Positions 19,080 to 27,902 are shown, counted from the stretch's first letter. The stretch: DNA of 64,000 nucleotides from Thalassotalea eurytherma (GCF_030161415.1 NZ_BSSU01000011.1:1-64000), one strand, 5' to 3'. Numbers and translations are program-made. Notes: generated by a model not told the origin, from the sequence alone.

Positions 19080-19823
19080 ATGAAAAAGTGGTTAGGGTTT
19101 AGTGCTTTATTTATTGTTAGTTATTTGATCTTCTTATTTGCTACAGCGCCGGCGAGCTTGATCTTAAATCAAGTAAAGTTACCTAAAGATGTTGTTATTC
19201 AGGGTGTTAGTGGTTCAGTTTGGCATATGAAAGCACAGAAGGTATATGCTGAAGCCGTTACCGTTGAAAAAGTCAGTGCCAAACTAAACTTACTGTCGTT
19301 ACTGAGTTTCAACCCCGTGGTTGATGTGACGTTTGGTGATGCCTTAATACCGGGTCCTGAAGGTTCGTTATCGTTGAGTATGCAAGCGGGAAATGCACAG
19401 GTAGAGAACGCCAGTATTTTTCTACCTGCCAATATGGTTGCACAGCAATTACCCTTACCTATACCGATGACTGCTCACGGTATTGTTGAAATGGATGTGC
19501 CTTTTTATGCGCAAGGAAAACCTCTTTGTCAGGCATTAGAAGGTCAAATCCATTGGCGACGTGCAAAAGTGAACGCTTTTGATGAGAGCATCACCTTAGG
19601 TCGCTTAAGTGGTAATGTAGGCTGTGATAACGGCTCTATCGCGTTAACGATTGAGCCAGATAATCAACTGGGGTTGACCTATAACGCATTTATCGGCGCT
19701 AACGGTCAAGTATCTGGCAATGGTTATTTAACACCGGGTGAAAACTTCCCAGAAAAACTTAAAAGCGTGCTACCGTTTATTGGCACGCCAGATAACCAAG
19801 GCAGATATCGTTTGCGTTTATAG
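19080..19823 (+). CDS. gspN: Type II secretion protein GspN
   Basis: A 247-residue protein with an N-terminal membrane anchor (about 5-26) and a periplasmic beta-rich domain, including the GVSGSVW segment near residue 43 that is typical of GspN. GspN is an accessory component, not present in every type II system and not essential in some. It is the last gene of the operon and converges with yrfG, the two reading frames overlapping by six bases. Confidence 0.9.
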   Translation: MKKWLGFSALFIVSYLIFLFATAPASLILNQVKLPKDVVIQGVSGSVWHMKAQKVYAEAVTVEKVSAKLNLLSLLSFNPVVDVTFGDALIPGPEGSLSLSMQAGNAQVENASIFLPANMVAQQLPLPIPMTAHGIVEMDVPFYAQGKPLCQALEGQIHWRRAKVNAFDESITLGRLSGNVGCDNGSIALTIEPDNQLGLTYNAFIGANGQVSGNGYLTPGENFPEKLKSVLPFIGTPDNQGRYRLRL

Positions 19824-20495
19824 TGAAACAGGGTTGGCGTTAATCTCAGCCAATAACGAAGAAAAATCAGTAATAGCCGGAAATTGTGTAATTGTCCGGC
19901 TATTTTTTTGGCTATCAGGGTTTGCTACAGCTAATAGATGCTTTATACCGTAGGTTTGTGCTGACGTTAAAATATCTAGATTGTCATCAACAAATAAGGT
20001 TTTGTTGTTTTTGAAAGGTTGCTTGTCTTGCAAACGTTGCCACAAGGTTTGCGATTCTTTAGTCGCGCCAAATTCGTGTGTTGAGTAGAGTTTGTCAAAG
20101 TAACGATCAAGCGCCGTACGTTCAATTTTCAAAGATAAACTGTCAGGGTGCGCGTTAGTTACTAAGATCACTTCCCTGCCTGTATTGCGCAATGCTGTAA
20201 GAAAGTCATGGGCGTCATCTCGCAATGCTATTAGATGTTGTACTTCACGTTTTAAGTCGTTGATCGGCAATTGTGTTTGCTCGGCCCAGTAATCAAGGCA
20301 ATACCAAGCGATAGTGCCTGATACTTTTTCATAATGTGAGGTTAAATCTTCACGAGCTTGTTCGATTGAAATTTGTTGCTGTTGAGCATATCGCAAAGGC
20401 AAATGTTCTAACCAAAAGTGATTGTCAAAATGCAAATCAAGTATGGTTCCGTCCATATCAAGTAAAACAGTTTCAATTTCTGACCAATCAAGCAT
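19818..20495 (-). CDS. yrfG: HAD-family GMP/IMP nucleotidase YrfG
   Basis: About 225 residues from the ATG at 20495, chosen because AAGGAA lies 7-8 bases upstream; the frame stays open for seven more codons. Haloacid dehalogenase motif I is LLDMDGTILD (nucleophile and acid Asp), motif II is VTNAH and motif IV is LFVDDN. E. coli YrfG hydrolyses GMP and IMP and has the same DNxFW segment after motif I. In E. coli it is near hslR; here the gsp operon separates them. Its 3' coding region contains the gspN terminator on the other strand. Confidence 0.9.
   Translation of the reverse strand: MLDWSEIETVLLDMDGTILDLHFDNHFWLEHLPLRYAQQQQISIEQAREDLTSHYEKVSGTIAWYCLDYWAEQTQLPINDLKREVQHLIALRDDAHDFLTALRNTGREVILVTNAHPDSLSLKIERTALDRYFDKLYSTHEFGATKESQTLWQRLQDKQPFKNNKTLFVDDNLDILTSAQTYGIKHLLAVANPDSQKNSRTITQFPAITDFSSLLAEINANPVSL
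19873..19910 (+). terminator. Rho-independent terminator of the gsp operon, inside yrfG
   Basis: ATAGCCGG (19873-19880) pairs with CCGGCTAT (19896-19903), and seven T residues follow. It begins 50 bases after the gspN stop and lies wholly within the 3' coding part of the convergent yrfG gene. The loop of 15 bases contains an AATT pair that may extend the stem. Confidence 0.88.
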
Positions 20496-20590
20496 AGATT
20501 TATTCCTTAAAAACAATTTATGATAGACATTATATCGAACCTCTTACTTGAGTGTTGAATATTCTTAAGTGAGACTATTTGCAGGCCGCT

Positions 20591-21151
20591 ATGACAAAAA
20601 CTAAAACACTACCTGAAATTACCCAAGCGCAAGAGATAAGCGAAAGTAGATTTTTTGCGATTGAAGAGCTTGCTTTGACCTTTTCGAACGGTGAGAAGCG
20701 CTTATACGAGCGTATGAAAGGTGGTGGCCGTGGCGCAGTGATGGTAGTACCTTTTAAAGATCAAGACACGCTCTTGTTGGTTAGGGAATACTGTGCTGGT
20801 ACACATAGTTATGAACTTGGCTTCCCTAAAGGACTTATTGATCCCGGAGAAGTTGCCGAACAGTCTGCAAATCGAGAATTAAAAGAAGAAATTGGGTTTG
20901 GCGCTCGTCATCTTGAGCACTTACATCAAGTGATGCTTGCACCGGCCTTTTTCAACGCAAAAATGGAAATTTTTATTGCACAAGATCTGTACCCCGAATC
21001 ATTGGAAGGCGACGAGCCAGAGCCACTTGAATTAGTTGAATGGCCTGTTAAAGATTATGCTCGTTTATTAGCGCAACCTGATTTTAATGAGGCGAGAAGT
21101 ATAGCAGCATTGATGCTAGTAATAGATCGGTTAAGGGGGGCATATGAGTAA
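20591..21151 (+). CDS. nudE: ADP compounds hydrolase NudE (Nudix)
   Basis: A 186-residue Nudix hydrolase acting on ADP-ribose, NADH and diadenosine polyphosphates. The Nudix box is complete (GLIDPGE followed by RELKEEIGFGA), and the family-specific DLYPESLEGDEPEPL segment matches E. coli NudE almost exactly. ATG at 20591 is preferred over the TTG four codons earlier. The gene is followed by cysQ with an 8-base overlap, an arrangement shared with other marine Gammaproteobacteria. Confidence 0.95.
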   Translation: MTKTKTLPEITQAQEISESRFFAIEELALTFSNGEKRLYERMKGGGRGAVMVVPFKDQDTLLLVREYCAGTHSYELGFPKGLIDPGEVAEQSANRELKEEIGFGARHLEHLHQVMLAPAFFNAKMEIFIAQDLYPESLEGDEPEPLELVEWPVKDYARLLAQPDFNEARSIAALMLVIDRLRGAYE

Positions 21152-21968
21152 TGACAGTTATTTAAAAATCGCTTTAGAAACGGCAAAAAAAGCGGGTAAC
21201 GAAATTTTAGGTTATTACAAAAATGGCGATTTTACTGCTGAAATGAAAGCAGATGAGAGCCCTGTAACAAGTGCCGATATCGCAGCGAATAACACGATAA
21301 TTGATTGCCTAAAAACACTTACGCCAGATATTCCAATTATTTCTGAAGAAACTTCTGCCGCTGAACTTGCACAGAGAAAGAATTGGTCAAAGTATTGGTT
21401 GCTAGATCCAATCGATGGCACAGGTGAGTTTATTCTGGGCAGCGGTGATTTTGCAGTGAATATTGCATTGGTTGAAAATCATTGGCCAACAATCGGTGTC
21501 ATTCATGCGCCTGATCACAAGCTCACCTATTTTGCTCAGCGTGGAAGCGGTGCATTTAAAGAAAATACGCATAGTGCCAAGCAAATTCAGGTAAACCCAT
21601 TTCAAGCCAGTAAACCCGTTAAGGTAGCGATCAGCCGTCGCCAAGAGCTAGGTTTGATGGGGCAATACCTTAAAGACAGCTATCAATATGAATATGTTGC
21701 TTTAGGTAGCTGCTCATTGAAAAACTGTTTGATTGCCGAAGGTGGTGCAGATTGCTATTTGCGCATAGGCCCTACGGGTGAGTGGGATACTGGCGCCAGC
21801 CAATGTATTTTGGAAGAAGCCGGTGGCAGGATATTAAGTAGTAACTTTGAAGCGCTTAGCTATAATCAACGAGATAGTTTAATGAATCCTGATTTTGTTA
21901 GCTTAGGGGACCAAGCATTTCCATGGCGAGACATTATTATCCCCCATGTAGCAACCCGAAAAATATAA
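21144..21968 (+). CDS. cysQ: 3'(2'),5'-bisphosphate nucleotidase CysQ
   Basis: A 274-residue inositol-monophosphatase-superfamily enzyme that removes 3'-phosphoadenosine 5'-phosphate formed during sulfate assimilation. Metal-binding motifs are visible: PVTSAD near residue 33, SEE near 71, DPIDGTGEF near 90 and WDTGASQCILEEAGG near 213. The usual DPLDGTKEF is here DPIDGTGEF, a modest change that keeps the metal ligands. It overlaps nudE by 8 bases, so the two are coupled. Confidence 0.93.
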   Translation: MSNDSYLKIALETAKKAGNEILGYYKNGDFTAEMKADESPVTSADIAANNTIIDCLKTLTPDIPIISEETSAAELAQRKNWSKYWLLDPIDGTGEFILGSGDFAVNIALVENHWPTIGVIHAPDHKLTYFAQRGSGAFKENTHSAKQIQVNPFQASKPVKVAISRRQELGLMGQYLKDSYQYEYVALGSCSLKNCLIAEGGADCYLRIGPTGEWDTGASQCILEEAGGRILSSNFEALSYNQRDSLMNPDFVSLGDQAFPWRDIIIPHVATRKI

Positions 21969-21977
21969 GGAAATAGT

Positions 21978-22550
21978 ATGCGCTTTTTACTCTTGGTGTT
22001 ATCTCTTTGCTTGTCTACCAGTGCAATCGCGAACTGGCAAGTAGACAATGATAAATCTACGTTAAATTTTACATCGGTGAAAAAAAATAGCATTGGCGAA
22101 ATTCACTCATTTAAGCAAGTATCAGGCATGGTAAGCAAAGCAGGCGCAGTAAAGTTTGCCATTGATTTAACGAGTGTGGTAACTGGCATTGACATTCGAG
22201 ATCAACGCATGAAAAGTTTTCTGTTTGAAACAGATAAATTTGCAACGGCTACATTTGCCGGTCAAGTTGATGGGAAAGTGTTAAATACCTTAGCTGTAGG
22301 TCAGGAAAAGACATTAACATTACAAGGTGAAATATCGCTTCACGGCCAAACTCAGCAAATAAGTATACCCGTTAAGGTTGCAAAACTAACTGGTGGAGAC
22401 TTGTCGGTACACAACATTAAACCTTTGGTTATTCAAGCAAAGCAATATGCATTAACAAAAGGTTTAATGAAATTGCAAGAGCTGGCAAGTCTTCCTAGCA
22501 TTAGCCCTGTCGTACCGGTTCACTTTAGCCTTCATTTAACCAAAAGCTAG
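21978..22550 (+). CDS. YceI-family periplasmic lipid-binding-type protein
   Basis: A 190-residue protein with a signal peptide (about 1-18, cleaved near AIA/NW) and one YceI lipocalin-like domain, beginning [17 protein letters not shown] and including a [13 protein letters not shown] segment. YceI proteins bind isoprenoid-type lipids in the periplasm. It lies 9 bases after cysQ with GGAAATAGT before the start, so it probably shares the nudE-cysQ transcript. The ligand is unknown. Confidence 0.88.
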   Translation: MRFLLLVLSLCLSTSAIANWQVDNDKSTLNFTSVKKNSIGEIHSFKQVSGMVSKAGAVKFAIDLTSVVTGIDIRDQRMKSFLFETDKFATATFAGQVDGKVLNTLAVGQEKTLTLQGEISLHGQTQQISIPVKVAKLTGGDLSVHNIKPLVIQAKQYALTKGLMKLQELASLPSISPVVPVHFSLHLTKS

Positions 22551-22789
22551 CATTCTGATTCGTTATCCTGCTGGCTGGCAAACTGGTCAGCAGGCAATAT
22601 ATTCACTGTTTCATGAAGCTGAGAATAAACAAGTACCGCTGTTTTACTTTTAAGTTGGTGTTTTACCGCAGCAACCTTCTCTTCTAAACTCACGTCATAC
22701 TCACCGTAATCGGTACCTTCTTTTAAGACATGTGCTTCGACAATATTATTGAGAAGTTCTTCAGAAAGTTCGTCTAAAGGGATAATCAT
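22547..22789 (-). CDS. yheU: YheU family protein
   Basis: An 80-residue protein matching the YheU family (begins MIIPLDEL; contains LKEGTDYGE and [12 protein letters not shown]). Start at 22789 is chosen because it fits the family N-terminus and overlaps the yheT stop by four bases (ATGA). The molecular role is unknown. It is linked to yheT and, further off, yheS as in E. coli. Confidence 0.92.
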   Translation of the reverse strand: MIIPLDELSEELLNNIVEAHVLKEGTDYGEYDVSLEEKVAAVKHQLKSKTAVLVYSQLHETVNILPADQFASQQDNESEC

Positions 22790-23760
22790 AAGTGCTCCGA
22801 TAAAAATGCGGGGATACGCTGCTCTAGCCAAAATATTGGTCTAAAGGGGTTGTTGCCCGCAATAAAACCAACATGACCACCTTTAGGGCTTACTTCAAAC
22901 TTGATATGCGCTGGCAGGTTAGCAGGTAGGTCAATGATATCCTGGTGGCTTAGAAACGGGTCATCTTGTGCATGAATAATTAAGCAAGGTTGATTTACGT
23001 GCGATAAAAACTGTTTGCCGCTAGATTGCTGGTAGTAATCTTGCGCGTCTTCAAAGCCGTTAATTGGCCCAGTGACGTAATCATCAAACTGCCATATTGA
23101 AGAGAGAGTGGTGATTTTTTTTTCACACAGCTGAGGTAATTTTTTCGCGTTTATTTTTTCAATTGTGCTGTTTTTCAGCATGTTGAGGAGATAGTTCTCG
23201 TAGACCTTAGAAAAACCTTGGCTAATTCGCAAGCTACAACTGGCTAAATCAAGCGGTGCACAAATCACACTAGCGACTTTAAAAGGTGATTGTTCTACTT
23301 CACCGAGATATTTAATGGTGACATTGCCACCTAAAGAAAAACCAACCAGTGCCTTAGGATGGTTAGGGTATTGTTTGGCAAGCCATTGGCTAAAATGATG
23401 AATGTCTTGGGTATCGCCACTATGGTATGACGCGCCAAATCGATTTTGTAACTCGCCACAGCCTCGAAAGTGCATTAGCACGCCGCACCAACCTTGTGCC
23501 TTAATTGCTTGTAGCATGCCTTTAGCGTAATGACTATCTTTTGAACCTTCTAAACCGTGAAGTAAAACAACAATTGGTTTGATGTCATGTTCGTTTGGTT
23601 TTTCAGTCCAAGCTAGCTCAACAAAGTCGCCATCGCAGGTTGAAAACTTTTCAGTAATCAAAGAGACATGTTGCTTACGTTTTAAATATTTTGCCAACAT
23701 GGTTTGGCTATGAGCATTTGATAGCCACCAAGCTGGCTTAAATTGACTAACTGAAATCAC
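22786..23760 (-). CDS. yheT: Alpha/beta-hydrolase YheT
   Basis: A 324-residue alpha/beta-hydrolase of the YheT/ABHD1-3 family. The nucleophile elbow is GFSLGGN (Ser near residue 142), the oxyanion region HGLEGS lies near 70, and the charge relay is completed by DDPFL (Asp) and GGHVGF (His) near the C-terminus. Family members act as esterases or lipases on uncertain substrates. The N-terminal [12 protein letters not shown] segment is diagnostic. It is translationally coupled to yheU. Confidence 0.92.
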   Translation of the reverse strand: MISVSQFKPAWWLSNAHSQTMLAKYLKRKQHVSLITEKFSTCDGDFVELAWTEKPNEHDIKPIVVLLHGLEGSKDSHYAKGMLQAIKAQGWCGVLMHFRGCGELQNRFGASYHSGDTQDIHHFSQWLAKQYPNHPKALVGFSLGGNVTIKYLGEVEQSPFKVASVICAPLDLASCSLRISQGFSKVYENYLLNMLKNSTIEKINAKKLPQLCEKKITTLSSIWQFDDYVTGPINGFEDAQDYYQQSSGKQFLSHVNQPCLIIHAQDDPFLSHQDIIDLPANLPAHIKFEVSPKGGHVGFIAGNNPFRPIFWLEQRIPAFLSEHL

Positions 23761-23827
23761 AAATGTTATCTAATAAAACAATTTTTACTATTATCCATTG
23801 ATGTGCAAAACAGAACAACTTTAAAAT

Positions 23828-24514
23828 TTAGACGAGTTGATTAATGAAAAGCCCTTTGCGCTCTTCTTCCTCTTTTTTAGTTGCTATTGTAGCTTGCAAT
23901 AAAATATCTAACGTTGCTTGTTCACTACTCGTTTGGGCAAAGTCAGTATCTTCGATACGTGAACGGGATGCAGATAGGTTAACGTTAGCTGCTTCATAGG
24001 TGGAAATTTGACTACCTAACGCATTACTCGCCGCGCCATTTTCACTCGCGGAGGTTGCTATGGTTGATATTGCTGATTCGATTGCCGCTTGGCTTGCTGC
24101 AGGATCTGAGGCATCTAAGCCAGTTAAAAAATCATCTTGACCAAGAGCCTCGCTGGCAATGGCATTAATTTCTTCTGTGATTTGAGTATATTCATCTTGG
24201 ATTACACTTTGATCAGCCAATGGGTTTCCTGACTGAACAGCTAAAACATTTGCCCGTTGCAGGCTATCGGTAATCGATGAAAATTGAGCGCTTTGAATGT
24301 TATTAAGATTTATTTGATCTTGTACGTTTACGCTTGCCTGATTTGCACCATTAATTTGGCTAGTTAAACGGTTAGCTATTTGTAAGCCCGCAGGGTCGTC
24401 TGCCGCATCGTTGATGCGTTTGCCTGAAGCGAGTTGCTCTTGTTTTTCATCTTTTTCTTCGTTTAAGCGATAAAGGTTATTCGCGGTTGACGAAGTATTG
24501 ATTGATAGCGGCAT
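23828..24514 (-). CDS. Orphan short flagellin-like protein
   Basis: A 228-residue protein with an N-terminal flagellin D0/D1 region (NTSSTANNLYRL, ASGKRINDAADDPAGLQIANRL) and a C-terminal D1 signature (SRSRIEDTDFA). It has no D2/D3 variable part; residues 100-170 are an Ala/Ser-rich stretch. The last ~30 residues differ from ordinary flagellin: instead of the usual hydrophobic, Gln-rich D0 helix it ends KKEEEERKGLFINQLV. GGAG six bases before the second of two ATGs supports this start. No flagellar genes lie nearby. It could be a minor filament subunit, a regulator or a decaying duplicate. Confidence 0.8.
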   Translation of the reverse strand: MPLSINTSSTANNLYRLNEEKDEKQEQLASGKRINDAADDPAGLQIANRLTSQINGANQASVNVQDQINLNNIQSAQFSSITDSLQRANVLAVQSGNPLADQSVIQDEYTQITEEINAIASEALGQDDFLTGLDASDPAASQAAIESAISTIATSASENGAASNALGSQISTYEAANVNLSASRSRIEDTDFAQTSSEQATLDILLQATIATKKEEEERKGLFINQLV

Positions 24515-24615
24515 CATGATCTCCAACGACAGTGATTTACTAAATTATAGCAAATATCACTGCCTTTAGAGGTGACGTTTAATCGATAACCTTAGTGCCG
24601 GCGTAATCTATTGAT

Positions 24616-24744
24616 TTACTTATTTTCTTCAATATTTTTTATAAAGAAATATACGTAATAAGCACAAATAAGCAATACGATAGCTAAACCGCCGAAAGAG
24701 AATAGTACAACGGGATCATTGATAAGCATTTGAAAAAAGTTCAT
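24616..24744 (-). CDS. 42-residue single-span membrane microprotein (DUF3149-like)
   Basis: A 42-residue protein: short amphipathic N-terminus (MNFFQMLINDP), one transmembrane helix at about residues 12-35 with an aromatic end (CAYYVYFF), and a charged tail (KNIEENK). It resembles the DUF3149 family of small membrane proteins, from memory only. AAGGAG sits at ideal distance before the ATG. Upstream are an FNR-like box, a -10 element and a 12-bp inverted repeat that includes the ribosome-binding site. By analogy with small subunits such as CydX or CcoQ it may assist a membrane complex, but that is inference. Confidence 0.8.
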   Translation of the reverse strand: MNFFQMLINDPVVLFSFGGLAIVLLICAYYVYFFIKNIEENK

Positions 24745-24750
24745 GAGAGA

Positions 24751-24788
24751 CTCCTTATTTACGTTACAAAGCTATTGTAAATAAGGAG
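24751..24788 (-). promoter_or_regulatory. 12-bp inverted repeat covering the microprotein ribosome-binding site
   Basis: CTCCTTATTTAC (24751-24762) and GTAAATAAGGAG (24777-24788) are perfect inverted repeats around a 14-base loop. In an RNA read from the minus strand the second arm contains the AAGGAG ribosome-binding site, so the stem would hide it. The repeat is visible; the regulatory role is inferred. Confidence 0.7.
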
Positions 24789-24815
24789 CGTTATCGAGAT
24801 CCTGATACAGATCAA
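24774..24815 (-). promoter_or_regulatory. Putative class II FNR-type promoter
   Basis: On the minus strand TTGATCTGTATCAG (24815-24802) matches the FNR consensus TTGAT-N4-ATCAA at nine of ten positions. TACAAT occupies 24779-24774. If transcription starts at 24767, the box is centred at -41.5 and the hexamer covers -12 to -7, the exact class II arrangement. Confidence 0.6.
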
Positions 24816-24822
24816 TGATACG

Positions 24823-25557
24823 TTAATATGTTGCTAAATTTGCTTGTTGTGCTTTGACTTGTTGCTGTTGTTTAAATTGGCGGCGTTTACGATCAACATC
24901 AGCACGGACACGTTTAATTTGTATTTCATTTAATTGGCGCTGGTCCATCTCTGCACTTGTTACTGCGTCTTTATAACCACTATATGCAGCCATAAGGTTC
25001 CAAAAATATGATTTTTCTATATCTCGGTTGACGCCTTTACCTTCGTAGTACATTAATGCCAAATTAAATTGGGCAAGCACATAATTTTGGTTCGCTGCTT
25101 GTTCATACCAAAATACCGCTTTCTTTTCATTCTTATGAATGCCTTCACCGTTTGCGTACATCACACCTAAATTAAATTGTGCCGTGAGTAAATCTTTATT
25201 GGCGGCGCGTTCCATTAATTTAAATGCGGTAGTTAAATCCTTTTTCGTCATCTTGCCTTCAGAATACATTAGCGATAACTGAAAAAGTGCTTCTGGATAA
25301 TTCTGATCTGCTGCAAGCGTAAATAACTCAAACGCTTTGCTGGCGTCTTTACTAACGCCCCAACCATTAAGATACACTTCGCCCATTTGATATTGGGCAG
25401 GCGCAAAACCTTCTTCAACTAAAGGTTCAAATTCAGCGATCGCTTGATGAAATTCACCTTTATTGAGTTTAGAGACGCCAGCTTCAAAATCGGCGGCATG
25501 AACAGATGTAGCTAAAACGCTAAGCAATAGTATTGATTTAATAAGTTTTTTCATCAT
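24823..25557 (-). CDS. Exported Sel1-repeat protein
   Basis: A 244-residue protein with a signal peptide (about 1-22, cleaved after VHA) and four to five consecutive Sel1-like repeats (about 40-210; each has an A-x-x-x-L-G/S-x-M/L-Y-x-x-G core, e.g. YANGEG, YYEGKG). A basic Gln-rich tail (KQQQQVKAQQ) follows. Sel1 proteins are periplasmic scaffolds for protein-protein contacts. Two consecutive ATGs are possible starts. No terminator separates it from the microprotein gene downstream, so read-through is possible. Confidence 0.85.
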   Translation of the reverse strand: MMKKLIKSILLLSVLATSVHAADFEAGVSKLNKGEFHQAIAEFEPLVEEGFAPAQYQMGEVYLNGWGVSKDASKAFELFTLAADQNYPEALFQLSLMYSEGKMTKKDLTTAFKLMERAANKDLLTAQFNLGVMYANGEGIHKNEKKAVFWYEQAANQNYVLAQFNLALMYYEGKGVNRDIEKSYFWNLMAAYSGYKDAVTSAEMDQRQLNEIQIKRVRADVDRKRRQFKQQQQVKAQQANLATY

Positions 25558-25639
25558 AAGCCTCTACAGCCATTTATTTATTATTAGTTTAGCAAGTGTT
25601 TTACATTAACACCGAATTTGTTTGTAAGTGACTATGTAA

Positions 25640-27541
25640 CTAGCCGCCACCTGACATGATTTCTTCTATTTGTTCAGCAAGCTCAAACCATTCCATTTCA
25701 CTGGTTTCAATATCTCCCTTTAATTGTGCTTGTTGTTTGAGTAGATCATTTAATTTACTTTTATTCTCGGCACTATAAATTTCAGTGTCACCTAGTTGTG
25801 CTTCAATACTTGATAATTGGGCTTGCCAGGTTTGGGTTTGCTTTTCTAATTTGTCTGCTTGCTTCTTAAGTGGCGCTGCCTTTTGGCGCAGTTGTGCTTG
25901 CGCTTGGCGTTGTGCTTTTCTATCTGCTCCACCGGTAGACTCTTTCTTTGTCGCTTGTAATGATTCTTTCTTGTCATCGTTTAGCCATTGCTGATAGTCG
26001 TCAATATCCCCTGCAAAGGGTTGGGTTTCGCCATTAGCAACAATGTAAAATTCATCGACACAAGATTCTAGTAAATAGCGGTCATGAGCAATTAAAATGA
26101 TCGCACCACTAAACTCTTGTAAGGCTAATACTAGGGCTTGTCGCATCTCAAGATCTAAATGGTTGGTTGGTTCATCAAGTAGCAATAATTGCGGTTTTTC
26201 TAGCACGATGAGAGCCAAAACAAGTCGAGCTTTTTCGCCACCAGACATCGTTGCAACGTCACTTAACGCTTGCTCACCCTGAAAACCAAAACTCCCCAAA
26301 TGGGAACGTGCTTCTAGGTCCGTCATTGATTTATGGGCACGTAAAATATGCTCAACGCCATTAGAACCATGGTGAAGCTGTTCTAATTGGTGTTGAGAAA
26401 AATAACCAATTTTGAGTTCTTGCGCTTGATGCCTTAGCCCTGACACTAACTCGATGTCGCCAGCCAATGACTTAATTAGCGTTGATTTACCGGCTCCATT
26501 TCGGCCTAGTAAACCAATTCTACTGCCAGGTACTAACGTTATCTTTGCTTGTTTTATAATGATGGCATCTTGACCATAGCCACAGTCAGCTTCATCTATT
26601 GACAGCAGAGGGTAAGGCATATGTTCAGGCTGTTTGAAGCTAAAAGTAAACTGGCTATCGACATGGGCAGGTGCCAAATCAGGTAATTTCTGTAAGCGCT
26701 TTAAGCGGCTTTGTGCTTGTTTTGCTTTACTTGCTTTAGCTCTAAATCGATCGACAAACGCTGTTAAATGGGCAACTTCTTTTTGCTGCTTTTGGTATTG
26801 TGCGTCTTGCTGAGCAAGCTGTTCAGCACGTTGACGTTCGAAACTGGTGTAGTTGCCGGTGTACAGCTTTGCTTTTTGTTGTTCAAAATGCAGTATTTGG
26901 CCAATCACGTCATCTAAGAAATCACGATCATGAGAAATGAGCACCAAGGTGCCTTCATAGCGCTTCAACCAACGTTGTAACCAGATAACCGCATCTAAAT
27001 CTAAATGGTTAGTTGGCTCATCCAATAGCAATAAATCAGCACGAGAAATAAGTGCTTGCGCTAAGTTTAAACGCATGCGCCAACCACCAGAAAACTCTTT
27101 AACAGGCAGTGAGAGTTGCTGTTGTTGAAAACCTAAACCGTGTAATAGTTCGCCTGCACGAGCGGGTAGACTATAACCATTAATGGTATCTATCTGGTTG
27201 ATGATAATAGCTTCTTGATTGCCATCATCATTTTGCCGCGCAATGTCGAGCTCTGCTTCAAGCTGGCGAAATTCAACATCGCCATCAATCACGTATTCTA
27301 ACGCAGATTGAGATAATGCGGGTGTTTCTTGTTTTACCGTCGCAATTTTCCATTGGCTTGGCAGTGTGAGATCGCCGGCCTCAGGTTGTAATTGCCCTAA
27401 AAGTGCAGCGAAGAAAGAAGATTTACCACATCCGTTAGCGCCGACTAAGCCTACTTTGTGTTTTGGGTGTATAGTAAAAGTAGCATCGATAATAAGGTGT
27501 TTGGTTCCTCTATCTAGGCTAAGTTGGCTTGCATTAATCAA
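25640..27541 (-). CDS. yheS: ABC-F ATPase YheS
   Basis: A 633-residue ABC-F protein with two ATP-binding domains and no membrane part. Domain 1: Walker A GANGCGKSS (near 34), signature EFSGGWRMR, Walker B LLLLDEPTNHLD. Domain 2: Walker A GRNGAGKST (near 345), signature MSGGEKAR, again LLLLDEPTNHLD. The interdomain linker is charged and helical, and the C-terminus is a coiled coil (about 530-630). ABC-F proteins act on the ribosomal E site. Length and location near yheT/yheU and yheV identify YheS rather than Uup. Confidence 0.93.
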   Translation of the reverse strand: MINASQLSLDRGTKHLIIDATFTIHPKHKVGLVGANGCGKSSFFAALLGQLQPEAGDLTLPSQWKIATVKQETPALSQSALEYVIDGDVEFRQLEAELDIARQNDDGNQEAIIINQIDTINGYSLPARAGELLHGLGFQQQQLSLPVKEFSGGWRMRLNLAQALISRADLLLLDEPTNHLDLDAVIWLQRWLKRYEGTLVLISHDRDFLDDVIGQILHFEQQKAKLYTGNYTSFERQRAEQLAQQDAQYQKQQKEVAHLTAFVDRFRAKASKAKQAQSRLKRLQKLPDLAPAHVDSQFTFSFKQPEHMPYPLLSIDEADCGYGQDAIIIKQAKITLVPGSRIGLLGRNGAGKSTLIKSLAGDIELVSGLRHQAQELKIGYFSQHQLEQLHHGSNGVEHILRAHKSMTDLEARSHLGSFGFQGEQALSDVATMSGGEKARLVLALIVLEKPQLLLLDEPTNHLDLEMRQALVLALQEFSGAIILIAHDRYLLESCVDEFYIVANGETQPFAGDIDDYQQWLNDDKKESLQATKKESTGGADRKAQRQAQAQLRQKAAPLKKQADKLEKQTQTWQAQLSSIEAQLGDTEIYSAENKSKLNDLLKQQAQLKGDIETSEMEWFELAEQIEEIMSGGG

Positions 27542-27694
27542 AAGATATCCTCAAATAGCAGCGCTTATTTGTTAATTGTCTATATTGTCGCTTTTACCGA
27601 TAGGGTTATTCAAGGTAAAATCACGCAATTGACCAAATATTCTTGGTCTATCACTATCTGTTTGTTGTGATAGTTAAACTAAAATGAGAGTAAT

Positions 27695-27889
27695 GTGAAA
27701 AAGCGATTTATTGCGGGGGCAATATGCCCTAAGTGCAAAGCGATGGATACCATGGCTTTGACAAAAGAAAACAACTTAGAAAAAGTCACATGTGTTAGTT
27801 GTGGTGAACAAATGGTGCAACCAGAATCCCATGTTGAAAAAGCGACACGGGACAATGAGCAAATGATTGGTATTTTTACGCCAGAGTAA
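27695..27889 (+). CDS. yheV: YheV family zinc-ribbon protein
   Basis: A 64-residue protein starting with GTG. It has two CxxC knuckles (Cys11/Cys14 in CPKC, Cys33/Cys36 in CVSC) forming a probable zinc ribbon, and ends EQMIGIFTPE, close to E. coli YheV. The function is unknown. It converges with slyX 13 bases away. In E. coli yheV lies next to kefB, which is absent here. Confidence 0.9.
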   Translation: MKKRFIAGAICPKCKAMDTMALTKENNLEKVTCVSCGEQMVQPESHVEKATRDNEQMIGIFTPE

Positions 27890-27902
27890 AGCTAACGATC
27901 AA

